Positions 46,416-57,800 of a DNA stretch of 64,000 nucleotides are shown piece after piece. The stretch lies in the NCBI GenBank assembly GCA_012295275.1, contig CM022669.1:11400949-11464948 (forward strand). Direction: 5' to 3'. Position numbers and translations under genes: made by a program. This stretch comes from Chrysomallon squamiferum. Its lineage: Eukaryota; Mollusca; Gastropoda; Neomphalida; Peltospiridae. The first letter of the stretch is position 1; each line of letters opens with the position of its first letter. The notes beneath the pieces are model-generated. The model saw only the letters and a list, made by a program, of their open reading frames with translations, was not told the DNA's origin and did not search any database.

Positions 46416-46830
46416 GGTACGTAATCACAATCAGACATTCTTATTTCACATTATAAAATCACAATAATACAAGAATAATCTACCACGAGTAATACACAGC
46501 TATTTAAAACAAAAATCGTTATTTAAACACTTTTATGCATCCATCAAAATCCGCGAGAAATCTTTAATTGCTTTCATAGCTTATTTTTAGTTAGCAATAA
46601 ATAATGTATATAGGTTTTACTGACATTTATTTGATCTGTAGAATAATCAGTATGTAACATTTAATCAATGTATGATATCTTATGGGGGATGAATACTTTT
46701 GTTATCTGGTATGCATCTGTGTAATAATGAACACAATGATGAGAAACAAGGAGAAAATGTTAATCATTATTAAATAAATTTATTATTTCATCCTTTTATG
46801 TGCTTTGGAAGTAACAGCCATAGAACAGAA
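46416..46830. other. AT-rich DNA
   Basis: No feature recognised. Confidence 0.45.
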
Positions 46831-47600
46831 TGAAAAAGATTAGATTGGAACATATCTAAAACATATAGGAACAGTGTCAGAAAAGAAACAGAACATTACC
46901 TAAAACTCCAAAACCCAGAAACATAACTGATAAAATAGTTTGAACAGATCAGAACAGGACAAAAAAAAAAGAGAAAAAAAAAAGAGATAAGACCAGAAAG
47001 AAATCAGAATGTATAAGAACAATTAGAAAAGAACACCTAGAACATATCAGAACGGGACAAAATAAAGCAGAATAGATCAGAACAGAACAGAACAGAACAG
47101 AACAGGTCAAACCAGATGAGAACAGATTAAAAAAAATAAAGAAAATATTAGAACAAAACAGAAGACAAACACAAACAGATTGAAAAGATTGCAACAGAAC
47201 ACATCATAGCAGATCTGAATAGAACATAAAATATCAGAACTGAACCAGTCACACAGCACAACAGAAAATACAGCTACATAAAGTGCAACACACAGCAGAA
47301 CAGCAAAACATAGCACAATATAAATAGTAAACAGCAGAACCAAAACACAACACAACATAAATGGTAAACAGATAAAAAAAACACAACACAACATTTATGT
47401 AAACAGCAGAACAAAAACACAGCACAACATAAAACACAGCAACTTAAAGGACAACGAACAGCAGCTCAGCAAACACATGGCACAACATAACAGTAAACAG
47501 CAGAATAACAACACAACACAACACAAACCATAACAACACAAAGAACAACCAACAGCACGGCACCTCTTTAAGACAAACAAGGGAACAAAAACACACGAAT
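46831..47600. repeat. AACAG/AACAC-rich, T-poor degenerate repeat
   Basis: GATCAGAACAGAACAG-type units dominate 46860-47200; ACAGCAGAACAAAAACACAG and AACACAACACAACATAAA units dominate 47270-47560 with a period near 60 bases. The plus strand is A- and C-rich with little T or G over about 700 bases. Cys/Phe/Leu-rich minus-strand frames are by-products. Confidence 0.85.
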
Positions 47601-47800
47601 GAAAAGAAAGACAGCAACTCGAAGCGAACATTCCATCACTGAAGAAGACACCGCATCAATTATTGGCTGTCTTAAGAGAACAGAACCAGGATGTAATTAC
47701 CAGAAAGAAATCCCATAATGCAGCTGAGTAATAAAACAGGTACATTAAACCTACAGTTCTCGCCTTAGTGAAAAATTAGTTTACATGCTTCACGTAAAAG
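47601..47800. promoter_or_regulatory. Complex island, candidate conserved non-coding DNA
   Basis: Contains GCATCAATTATTGGCTGTC (47652-47670) and ATGTAATTACCAG (47690-47702). No exon recognised. Confidence 0.25.
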
Positions 47801-48402
47801 TTTTGTGTAAACAATTGAAGGGTAGGAAAAGCTAGAAAACAAAGCTGGAACATGTGGAAATCATTAATAAATCTTGTGGATAATACCTGACTTTTTTTTT
47901 TATGTTAATACGTGGTATTTTTTTGTTTTGTTGTTACTGAAAATAGAAGCTAGGTGCTATACCGATCATGTTTTTGTTTTTTGTTTCTTTCAGAAAATTT
48001 TATTTTAAACAAGTTTAAAAATTATAATTTTTTTTGTTTTATTATTATTATTAAAAACACCAAGAGAATTAAAATCTTCTTAAAGAATTATAATCAATAA
48101 AGTTTTCAATTCAAACACATTTTAAAAATTATTAATTTTCCACAAAAACACTAAGAGAACTAAAATGTTATAATTGTTTGTATTATAGCTTCCAATTTAA
48201 ATATATTTAAAAACAGTTAAGATTTAAACAAAACTAACACGTTTTAGGCAAAATATATACTAATTATATCGAAGTCAAGTATTATATTAAAAACATTTCA
48301 GGAAATTTTCTATTTTTTATCTTAAATCCCTAACAGTTCTTCTTCCTTTTTTTCTTCTTTTGTTTCTTGCTTTCAATTTCTTTTCTTTTTTTTTCTTTCA
48401 TT

Positions 48403-48440
<38 letters not shown>
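47801..48440. other. AT-rich DNA ending in poly-A
   Basis: TTCTTTT-type pyrimidine run at 48335-48405 and an A run at 48407-48439. Confidence 0.7.
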
Positions 48441-48441
<1 letters not shown>

Positions 48442-48624
48442 TTTGTTTTTAATTTAAAAAGTTAATTGTCACAGGAGAAGTTGATCCTCTGTAATTAAAA
48501 CCCGTGTGTGCGCGTTATCACTGTCCTGCACGTGTTACATCTCTCCACACAGCTCAGTGACAAATCAAAACTCAGACGGCTGAGCAGTAAAACTAGGGAT
48601 TCTGCTGCATCTCGGGATTTGTGA
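48441..48624. other. Complex spacer left of the 87-bp array
   Basis: Several CpGs, CACGTG at about 48530, GACGGCTGAGCAG. No exon. Confidence 0.3.
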
Positions 48625-49170
48625 ATTGTTCTCTGGCATATTAATATAAATACATGTCGAATATAGGTAGGTTAATACATGACATGGAGAATAAGGATAT
48701 GTCAGTGTATGACAGAGATAACGCATATCAATATAAATACATGTCGAATATAGGTAGGTTAATACATGACATGGAGAATAAGGATATGTCAGTGTATGAC
48801 AGAGATAACGCATATCAATATAAATACATGTCGAATATAGGTAGGTTAATACATGACATGGAGAATAAGGATATGTCAGTGTATGACAGAGATAACGCAT
48901 ATCAATATAAATACATGTCGAATATAGGTAGGTTAATACATGACATGGAGAATAAGGATATGTCAGTGTATGACAGAGATAACGCATATCAATATAAATA
49001 CATGTCGAATATAGGTAGGTTAATACATGACATGGAGAATAAGGATATGTTAATGTATGACAGAGATAACGCATATAAATATACATGTCGAATATAGGTA
49101 GGTTAATACATGACATGGAGAATAAGGATATGTCAGTGTATGACAGAGATAACGCATATAAATATATTAC
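48625..49170 (+). repeat. 87-bp homogenised tandem array, open on both strands
   Basis: ATGTCGAATATAGGTAGG recurs at 48654, 48741, 48828, 48915 and 49002 (exact 87-base steps) and at 49085 after a 4-base loss; about six copies. The first four are identical as far as I can read. Since 87 = 3 x 29, a 29-residue repeat beginning MSNIGRLIHDMENKDM runs open on the plus strand (48654-49097). The minus strand is also open for 183 codons (48565-49116) with TYPYSPCHVLTYLYST-type repeats. No promoter or splice signals support expression. Near-identity points to recent expansion or gene conversion. Confidence 0.95.
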
Positions 49171-49279
49171 GTGGCAAGTAGAGGTATGTTAATATATTCA
49201 TTTACCTATATACCGTTATTTATTTTCAGTCTGATGTCGCGTTTTAATTAGATGATTTTTCATCTTTCCCGTACTTTGT

Positions 49280-50135
49280 ATTTTCCCCCTGTTATATATA
49301 AATGGCCATATCATGTATTGAAACATCCATGGTCTGGATGTCCTATATTGGTAAGTCCATAATCTCTGTGTCACATATTAACATTAGCAATATAATATAT
49401 TGATATGCGTTATCTCTGTGTCATATATTGACATATCCTATATTAACAAACCTCTATTCGCCACGTAATATATTTATATGCCTTATTTCTGTCATACAAT
49501 GATATATCCTTATCCTCCATGTCATATATTAACATACCTGTATTCGACGTGTAATATATTTATATGCCTTATCTCTGTCATATATTGACATGCCCATAGT
49601 CTCCATGTCATATATTAACATACCTGTATTCGACGTGTAATATATTTATATGCCTTATCGCTGTCATATATTGACATATCCTTATTCTCCATGTGATATA
49701 TTAACATACCTATGTTTGCCATGTAATATATGCATTATCTCTGTGTCATATATTGAACTATCCATAATCTCCATGCCATATATTAATATACCTAAATTCG
49801 CCATGTCACATGTTAACATGACATATTCTCCATATCAAATACTGAAACGCATATACTGAATGCCTCTAGACTCCATATCACATAGCGACGTGCCTTTGTT
49901 CTCCAAGTCACATACTGATATGCCCATAATCTCCATATTATTAATTTACATACCCATAGTCTCCACATCACATATTGATATGCCTATGTTGTTCATGTCA
50001 TATACAGATACGCCCATAGCCTCCACGTCATGTATTGACAAGCCTACATTCTCCATAATCACATATTGATATGCCCCTGTTCTCCATGTCACATACTGAT
50101 GTGCCCACAGACTCCATGCTGTTACCATTCTCTCC
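49280..50135 (-). repeat. Older, diverged array of the same family in inverted orientation
   Basis: This block carries the reverse complement of the 87-bp unit: GATATGCGTTATCTCTG (49400-49416) is identical to the complement of the left array, followed by TCTCCATGTCATATATTAAC and CCTGTATTCGACGTGTA. Copies repeat about every 86 bases (49561, 49647). Right of 49740 the sequence falls to a ~29-base rhythm (ATATTGATATGCCCATA-(A/G)TCTCCA), showing that the 87-bp unit is a trimer of an older ~29-bp monomer. Open frames here (49650-50069) read CHILTYPYSPC-like repeats, matching the left array's minus frame. Confidence 0.9.
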
Positions 50136-50700
50136 GTGAATTGTTTTATTTACCTGTGTTCACTTTGCCCATGGCTGAACCAAGACTTCACAGATCAATG
50201 CTGGAAGTTTTTTTTTATATACTATTGATCTCACGAACTGAGACAAGGTTTTCGGTTGCTCGTATGTGAATCGTGAAATGGCCCAGCTCGTAGAGGCACA
50301 CTAGAAAGGAAATGTCGTGATCAATGGGAGATGGCAAAAATGGCCCGCAATTGAGTGGGATTGTGTTCTGACTGCAGCCCAGTCCAATAATCTTTATGTG
50401 TATTGTGAATGTGTTTGACTGTATTGAACTGCAGTAGCGAGATCAGCAGATATTGGTAGGCCGTGTGTTCGGTGTTTTATTGCTCTGTTACCGATCTAAT
50501 GATAGTGACATATGACTTTATATCACACGGTTAAATGCAAGGCTGCGTCCCCCGGCCTGCTAACTTTAGGGTTCCTTTATTGTGTAATATTTTCTGGATG
50601 TAATTATTTTTGTTTATCATTTGGGTAGTTTATGGTGGTCATACTTTTTATTAATAAGCTTGCAGTATAATTCTGTACAGAATCTGGATCTGGGTTTATT
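50136..50700. other. Unique island
   Basis: Ordinary complexity with CpGs; TGGCCCAGCTCGTAGAGG at 50279-50296 vaguely recalls a tRNA A-box but no B-box follows at tRNA distance. No exon recognised. Confidence 0.35.
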
Positions 50701-50860
50701 TTTACTACTACTACTACTACTACTATTACTACTACTACTACTACTACTACCATTACTCTCTCTTACTTCCTCTGCACGATTTAATCAATCTGTCAATCAA
50801 TCAATCAATAAACAATCAGTCTGCCTGTCTATCTATCTACCTACCTGTTCATTTATCTAT
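50701..50860. repeat. (ACT)n, (TCAA)n and (TCTA)n microsatellites
   Basis: ACT 50703-50752; CAAT units 50781-50812; TCTA/CCTA 50826-50846. Confidence 0.95.
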
Positions 50861-50880
50861 GCATCCGTTTCTCTTAATTA

Positions 50881-51260
<380 letters not shown>

Positions 51261-51715
51261 TGTCTGGAAACGAGTTTCCATTGCAAGAAAGCAGGAAGCA
51301 AGTGCGCCGACTTAAAGCTTTGATCTGCTTTATTAAACCAGATCAAGAGAGGTCAGATGATGAAGCAACTTTATGTCTCCGAGTTCATTAAAGTTTACGT
51401 CCCAGTTTATTTCTGCCATCATATCCCGATCCGGAGTGTCCCGTAAGAGTTGAATATCAAAGCGTTATCTTGACAATGTTAACTGTTTATGGAAACAAAT
51501 CGCGGTGTTGTGACCTGGCCTTTGTGTTGTGTGGTGATGCTATCGGCCGCAAGGCTTCGCCCCGGTCTCTCAGGACCGATACAGCAAGATGTGTGCAGAT
51601 AGCAGCTGTCCTGGAAAGACTGACTGTGCGATCTTTGATGTGACACGGTCTTTGAATACATCCAGCTTAATTGCACCGCGTTACTAGGCTGTACTGAAAT
51701 GTGCGTACGTTTTAG
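51261..51715. promoter_or_regulatory. Candidate enhancer with repeated TCF/LEF cores
   Basis: A 450-base complex, CpG-bearing island. CTTTGAT at 51318-51324, ATCAAAG at 51456-51462, CTTTGAT at 51633-51639 and CTTTGAA at 51650-51656 match the TCF/LEF core. CAGCTG at about 51603. A 65-codon minus frame (51479-51676) is unrecognised and lacks splice signals. Confidence 0.35.
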
Positions 51716-52060
51716 CCGGATTTAAATACATCTATCCAGCATTTTTTTTTTTTTTTACAGGATTACTATAAATCTGATAAGGATTTCATTTTTGATATAT
51801 TTACATCTAAATAAGATTTCTGTAGATTTTATTAATATTTTAAAAGTATTTATACAGATCTTACCAGGATTTCGAAAGGATTGCTATAGATTTTAACAGG
51901 ATTTCAACCGGATTTCTGTAGATTTCCAAAATTTATTTATTTATTTATTTATTTTGTAGACTTCGGTATTCTCAATTGGATTTTTTTTTTTTTGTTAGAT
52001 GTTAGTAAGATATTATCAGAATTCTTTATTTATTATTATTTATTTTTATTTTATTTTTCT
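51716..52060. repeat. Degenerate ~24-bp GGATTTCTGTAGATTT repeat and T/TTTA tracts
   Basis: AGGATT(T/A)C(T/A)-(T)GTAGATTTTA-like phrases recur through 51755-51935. ATTT units 51930-51955. Confidence 0.65.
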
Positions 52061-53074
52061 GACTTATTTAGCGATATTAAAGATTTATTGTAAAGAACCA
52101 TCATAATTTATTGCTTAAAACCTGTTCGGATTTCGTTTTGTTAAGTTTAAATCACCAACCAATGAAGCAGAGATTTTGTTTTACAGCAGCATCATAATGA
52201 TGTGGTTGAATACTTTATAGCTGATATTCGATATAAATAATTAACTTAAGCACACCAATAGAATATCACAAACGAATGAATCAGTCACACTGGATGTTTA
52301 CAACTGATAGGGATCAGCGGGTAATGTAATATGTGCATGTAATGCACATATCAGATATCACAATTCAAAGAGACTTTTTTTTTTTGTCCAAACGTATTCT
52401 GGTGAACAATACTGTTAATAATTTAACTGGTATTCATGAAATAATAATAACAGTGTTTGAAGTTTTGATTTCTTTTCATTGTTTTAAGATAAAAATCTTT
52501 GTTAACAGAAAGTGAACTAAGTAAGCCTTTTGTTGTTGTGTGCATGAAAAAATGGAACCGGATATTATACATAATACAATTTGTACTTAATTGTCTGAAA
52601 GACATGACCATGAAATTTGTTTCATTCCTAATTTTTTGTATTAAATAAATGTACCGAATATGATTTAGGAATTTTTTTTTTTTTTTTTTAGTACTAACGA
52701 AGTTATATGTATTGTCAAAGGAAAAAAAGAAGAAGGAAAAAAGAAAGAAAGAAAAAGATGTAGCAATAGTAATATTTTTATGCCATCTAAAAGATCCATT
52801 TGCCTGTTTATAAGTACAGGTCATAGTTTGATAGCATCCACATTAATTATGATTCCCATTGCACCTCTTGCTTACACTGTGACCACTAACCCAACCTTTC
52901 TTTCACAGACAGTTCTACCAAACGAGCCGGTTTAACATTACGATTTCTCCACTCCATTCAATCAGTCTGTGACTGCACTAAAACAAAGTTACCTGTCACT
53001 GCAAATACTCTTAAAATACGTTTATTAAATGTGTGAAAATGTCGGCATCTTTAAGTCTAAGTTCTTCACATCAA

Positions 53075-53105
<31 letters not shown>

Positions 53106-53130
53106 TTACTATTGCAATTAGAAGCCAGAG
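52061..53130. other. AT-rich DNA with homopolymers
   Basis: T runs 52374-52385, 52672-52690 and 53083-53107; GAAA-rich 52715-52755. 52820-53020 is more complex. The 133-codon minus frame (52423-52824) is Phe/Lys-rich and not credible. Confidence 0.5.
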
Positions 53131-53545
53131 TATGAAGGTATCAAGGATTATTTAGAGTCGAGATAGAATCACCAGCATGTTTATTTGATCAGCGAAATCC
53201 GTTCAGAAATCTACCAAGGCACAAATTGCATTCTGTGTCTCTGCTTCAGCCGAGCCTGTGTGTGATGCTCGCTGGGAAATTTTACCCTGCTGAGCGCTAT
53301 CTGCTAACAGAATCACGTAGATTTTATTCTGACGTTTTATAAGGAAGAAGAGAAGAGGATCAAGATCTGGCAGTTCTGATGTCTCTGTTTATTTAATTAC
53401 ACCCCCAGTGCAGATTTAATACATCCTTAGTGGCACTAAGAAATGTGATAATGCTGAAACATTTGCGTCTGCTTCTGCCATCTGAAGTTAGATCTTGATG
53501 ACATGAGAACATGGAAGCGTTTGCAGTATGCAGACTCGATTCAAC
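53131..53545. promoter_or_regulatory. Complex island, candidate conserved non-coding element
   Basis: About 400 bases of balanced composition with TTTATTTGATCAGCG (53180), GAGCGCTATCTGCTAAC (53293), CCATCTG E-box (53479) and TTTATTTAATTACACCCCC (53388). No frame of note on either strand, which argues for regulatory rather than coding conservation, if it is conserved. Confidence 0.3.
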
Positions 53546-54165
53546 GTTAGCATTTCTAAACTCTTTTATTCTACAGTGTTGTTTTGTTTTTTTTTAAATA
53601 ATAATTACACTTGAATCACCAATGCTCTAAGGGTTTTCTTTTTACTTTTCTTTTGTATGATAATTTATCAAATAAAGATAAAAAAAAAAAAAAAAAAAAT
53701 TTAAATTATTATTTTTGTTATCATCTGATTGTTTTTAATTATGAATAATTACAGCTTCTGACAACAAAATCCAATTGTTTCTATGTTGTTTGTTTCTTAA
53801 ACTACTGACGGCGATCACTCACAAACTGATGCTTTCAGTGATTTCTGTGTAAAGCCAAAAAGCTGGTGATGATCGTGTATTTCATTAATCCTGATTTGTG
53901 TCAGAACCAAATGTAAATTTCTAAAATTGGCCTTCATTCAAAAATATCTCCTTTGATCCTTCGCCTGTTAATAAATCGGTTATTTTATTAAATTATTTTT
54001 ATGTTTGTTTGTAATCAGAATAATAATGTTTCAACCAGCATCATTTCATTGTTTCTTCTGTCCAGTCATTCGTCTCTTTGATCTGTTTCTGTGACTTTTC
54101 AGTGGGCCAGCTTTTTATTTTAGTGTGTGTTTCATACTCCTTCATTCATCAGTTTATCACTGTCC
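53546..54165. other. AT-rich DNA
   Basis: A run 53679-53699. 53790-53960 is moderately complex. No gene. Confidence 0.45.
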
Positions 54166-54169
54166 ACTG

Positions 54170-54775
54170 TCCATTTACCAAACAATCCATCCACTGTTTA
54201 TTCACCCATCAATCCATCCACTGTTTATTCACCCATCAATCCATCTACTGTTTATTCACCCATCAATCCATCTACTGTTTATTCACCCATCAATCCATCC
54301 ACTGTTTATTCACCCATCAATCCATCTACTGTTTATTCACCCATCAATCCATCCACTGTTCATTCACCCGTCATTCCATCTACTGTTTATTCACCCATCA
54401 ATCCATCTACTGTTTATTCACCCATTAATCCATCTACTGTTTATTCACCCATCAATCCATCTACTGTTCATTCACCCATCAATCCATATACTGTTTATTC
54501 ACCCACCAATCGATCTACTGTTCATTCACCCATCAATCCATCTACAGTCCATTCACCCATCATTCCATCCACTGTCAATCCCCCATTAATCCATCCTATG
54601 TACATTCACCCACCAATCCATCCTCTGTATGTCCTATCCTATGTACATTCACCCACCAATCCATCCTATGTCCATTCACCCACCTATCCATCCACTGTCC
54701 ATTCGCCCACTTATCAATCTACCGTCCTTTCATCAATCAAACCATCCAGTGTTTATTCACCATCTATCAACATTG
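54170..54775. repeat. 27-bp minisatellite, ~22 copies, open in all three plus frames
   Basis: Unit CAATCCATCTACTGTTTATT followed by CACCCAT. Since 27 = 3 x 9 and no frame contains a stop, three overlapping frames appear (up to 247 codons at 54127-54870), reading NPSTVYSPI, IHPLFIHPS or SIHCLFTHQ nonapeptides. Copies drift rightwards after 54560 (CCTATGTACATTCACCCACC). No evidence for expression. Confidence 0.97.
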
Positions 54776-55150
54776 TAAGCACAGTTACGTATCAATATAT
54801 CTGTGTGTTTTTTCCACCATTTCCTCTTAATTCAGGCAATAATTTCTTTCTTCAGTTTCATCAGATGTAACTGTAATGTCCCCGGATAATTCATAAGTTT
54901 TCATCAGCATTTATCATCTTCTGTTTATTTACATCTGAAAATGATTGTTTCTTTTTCCATTCCTGTTACTGTTTTATGACTTTGTTCATGATTATCCCAT
55001 CATTTTGTCCCATCATTCATGCTCTTTTATCATTCATTATCTTCATCGTTAATTTTGTTTTCAGCATCATTCATTATCATTCATTATAAATCATTAATAT
55101 TGTTCATCGTTCAGCATATTATGTCATCTGAGAACTGTTATTGGTTCAAT
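54776..55150. other. Unique DNA with degenerate CATCATTCAT repeat
   Basis: CATTCATTATC-type phrases at 54990-55115, apparently a decayed short tandem repeat. Confidence 0.5.
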
Positions 55151-55154
55151 TCAT

Positions 55155-55260
55155 GTAAATGATGATGATGATGAAGATAATGATAATGATGATGATGATT
55201 ATTATTATTATTATTATTATTTTACAGCTTGCTGTTTAATAACTGCTTTTTTTTTTTTCC
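55155..55260. repeat. (GAT)n and (ATT)n, poly-T
   Basis: GAT units 55158-55200, ATT 55198-55222, T run 55247-55258. Confidence 0.95.
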
Positions 55261-56030
55261 CCCACAGGTTTATTAATGACATAAATACAAGTAGATATAA
55301 TCATTTTAATTCTGTTTGACCTGCTACATGCAGTTGTTCAATAACAATCACTTCTGTGCAATTTGCTAATTCCCTCAGCACATGTATTTGTATACAGCTA
55401 ATTCAGTACTGATATCCGCTAGTAGGCGCACAAGTCAAAGCTGCCATTAGTTCTTTTTACGAATTTAATGAACCAGTCACATCTTTTAACTTATCAATCT
55501 CTTCACACTTTTCCGTTTTTTCGTGGCATGTCACAGTGACACACACCTTTTTTTTCTCTTTGAAATAACAGCTTAAAGGTTTTCACAATAAACCTACAAT
55601 TTGTCATCGGCTAGCGTTTCAGCTTTCCTATTATCAAAACACGCTGGCTTAGGATTACTGTTATTATTATTGTTTCTTTTTAAAGTGGAATTCGTTTTTA
55701 CAAAGTTGAGGTCATTACTGTTGCAGTATCAATATTTTCGATGGTAATATGGTCAGTCTGACCCTTGGCTGACTCGGACATCATCAGTGTGTCTCAATTA
55801 GTTTTTTTGTTGTATAAAATAGATTAATTTCCACATATGTTAAATGGACACATATCTGTATTACGATGAACTTTCTAGAGCACCTGATACATTGTAATTA
55901 TGTTTCGTATTGATCCAGAAATAATTAATTACTTCTTCGTATGTCCGATAATCAAATAATTTCAGTTATTATTGTAGAGTAATATCATTTATTTTCTCTT
56001 CATTTTTTAAGAATTGTTTTATCTTAAATT
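55261..56030. promoter_or_regulatory. Complex islands, candidate non-coding elements
   Basis: 55340-55660 and 55690-55920 have ordinary complexity. Notable: CAATTTGCTAATTCCC (55358) and CAGCTAATTCAGTACTG (55396). No exon recognised. Confidence 0.25.
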
Positions 56031-56040
56031 TTAAAAATAT

Positions 56041-56071
<31 letters not shown>

Positions 56072-56100
56072 TATATATATATTTTTTTTATTTCAGCTAT
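56031..56100. repeat. (TTTA)n and (TA)n
   Basis: ATTT units 56038-56070, TA 56070-56080. Confidence 0.95.
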
Positions 56101-56139
56101 CAAAACTTTTACTGATTCATTTGTTTATCATATATCTGT

Positions 56140-56227
56140 TCAACCATCTTTCCATCCATCTGTCCATCTCTGTTTCTGCTTGTCTGACTACATTTACTTT
56201 TCTATGCATCCATCCATCCATTCATTT

Positions 56228-56323
<96 letters not shown>

Positions 56324-56430
56324 TTCTTTCCTTCTATCCATTTATCTGTAACCATCTATTCCTATATTATATATATATATGCTTATTCTTTTTTCTTGCT
56401 GCTTCTTCTTCTTCTTTTCTTTTTTTAATC
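56140..56430. repeat. (CATC)n, (CT)n and (TA)n compound microsatellite
   Basis: CCAT units 56150-56222, pure CT 56231-56287, pure TA 56287-56321, TA again 56368-56380, TTC 56400-56415. Confidence 0.97.
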
Positions 56431-56875
56431 TTACTTTTTACAGCAACATTTTCATCATTATAATCTACACGATAACATCCTAAACTGCTAAATTAACATT
56501 TTCTCTCGTTTTTCACCCCCCTCCCGTCCAATACTTAGCACACTGTTTTAAAATGTTAACATAATAAATACAAATTTACAACACGCGGATGTTTTACTTT
56601 CTCTTATCTATGTTCTCACTGTCATGTTTTAGTGTGTAATAATATGTACCACGTAGTTACACATACGGCGATATGCTGTTTGAAATTTTAACGTGTTTCT
56701 GTTATTCACCTAAATCTTAGATGCAATGAGCTGTGCTATTGTTGAGATAAAAATGACAAGATTTGTGTGCTGGAAAATTGAAACAGAAGACTTGGGATGT
56801 ACAACTGAAAAAATAAAAAAATAAAATAAAAAATAAATATATTTGTGAATTATCTTACTGTACCTAGACATTGTT
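56431..56875. other. Unique and AT-rich DNA
   Basis: No feature recognised. CACCCCCCTCCCG at 56514-56526. Confidence 0.4.
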
Positions 56876-57180
56876 TAATTAATCTCTTGTGTTACAGTTT
56901 GGAATTTTTTTTTACCTTGACATACTGTGCCTTTACTTAATTATATTTTGATTAGTCTTTGATGTTGGATTTTATTATTGTGTCACCGTGTTGTACTAAA
57001 TTATATTTGAATTAATCTTTGATGTTCAGATGTTATATTAAGTTATACTTAATTAGTCCATGATGTTAGATTTTTATTAATAGTGTTACTCTTTTGTAGT
57101 AAAATGTTTTTGAATTAATGTTTGATGTTAGATTTTAGTATTTTGTTACATTTTGTTACATACTTCCATAATGATTTTGT
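56876..57180. repeat. Degenerate ~60-bp repeat
   Basis: (T/C)(T/A)TGATGTTAGATTTT-like phrases at about 56957, 57017, 57059 and 57121, each with GTGTTAC/TGTTAC and TAGTAAAA(T/A)T nearby. Confidence 0.75.
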
Positions 57181-57233
57181 TATCTTGTGAATTTTCATTA
57201 TTTTTGGAATTAGCTTCGTAATATAGATGCATG

Positions 57234-57235
<2 letters not shown>

Positions 57236-57312
<77 letters not shown>
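57236..57312. repeat. (GA)n microsatellite
   Basis: Pure GA, ~75 bp. Confidence 0.98.
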
Positions 57313-57315
<3 letters not shown>

Positions 57316-57399
57316 TCCTAACACCATTCAAATATATAGGCCTACAATGTGTTTACACCGATAAAGCTTTTAATAATTATTTAAGCAGTACTGCTTTGT

Positions 57400-57405
57400 G
57401 TATGT

Positions 57406-57456
<51 letters not shown>
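57400..57456. repeat. (GT)n microsatellite
   Basis: Pure GT after GTACGT. Confidence 0.97.
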
Positions 57457-57524
57457 CAGGCAGAGAGACAGATTATATCCAAATATGATGTATTATCTTT
57501 AAGTGGTGTATAATGAATAGGTAC

Positions 57525-57800
57525 AGGCCTGGCCATAGGTTTTCGTTGATTGACAGTAACGACGTCGTCTATGTAACGATTATCTCCGCGGTTTGATAAA
57601 CGGTTGCGTATCACCTACGTGTTAAACCACACAGTAGCATCCCCCCCGTGCAGCAGCATCCCCGTGCCGCATCCCCCGCCGTGCAGCAGTACCCTCCCCC
57701 CGTGTCTTATCTCAGCCCGGTATTAAAACACCTCGTTTCAAACAGATTGCATTCTCCTCAGTCTCGCGCGTAATCTCCGCCCGTTGACAGATGCATAAAG
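57525..57800. promoter_or_regulatory. CpG-enriched, C-tract island with PBX/MEIS site
   Basis: CpG-dense for this window. TGATTGACAG at 57547-57556 is the composite PBX-PREP/MEIS decamer; GACGTC follows at 57561. 57637-57703 holds about four imperfect copies of CATCCCC...GTGCAGCAG with C runs of 4-7. The island could be a promoter or enhancer; the minus-strand frame through it (57381-57614) is not recognised. Confidence 0.4.

Noticed and set aside
46069-46438. Open frames of over 110 codons on both strands
   Set aside because: Cys-Val and Thr-His translations of GT/CA repeats.
50279-50375. tRNA-like A-box (TGGCCCAGCTCG) suggesting a tRNA-derived SINE
   Set aside because: No B-box matching GGTTCGA-type consensus at tRNA distance, and no cloverleaf or A-rich tail.
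52423-52824. 133-codon minus-strand open frame
   Set aside because: Phe- and Lys-rich because it crosses T/A homopolymers and a GAAA tract; no domain recognisable.
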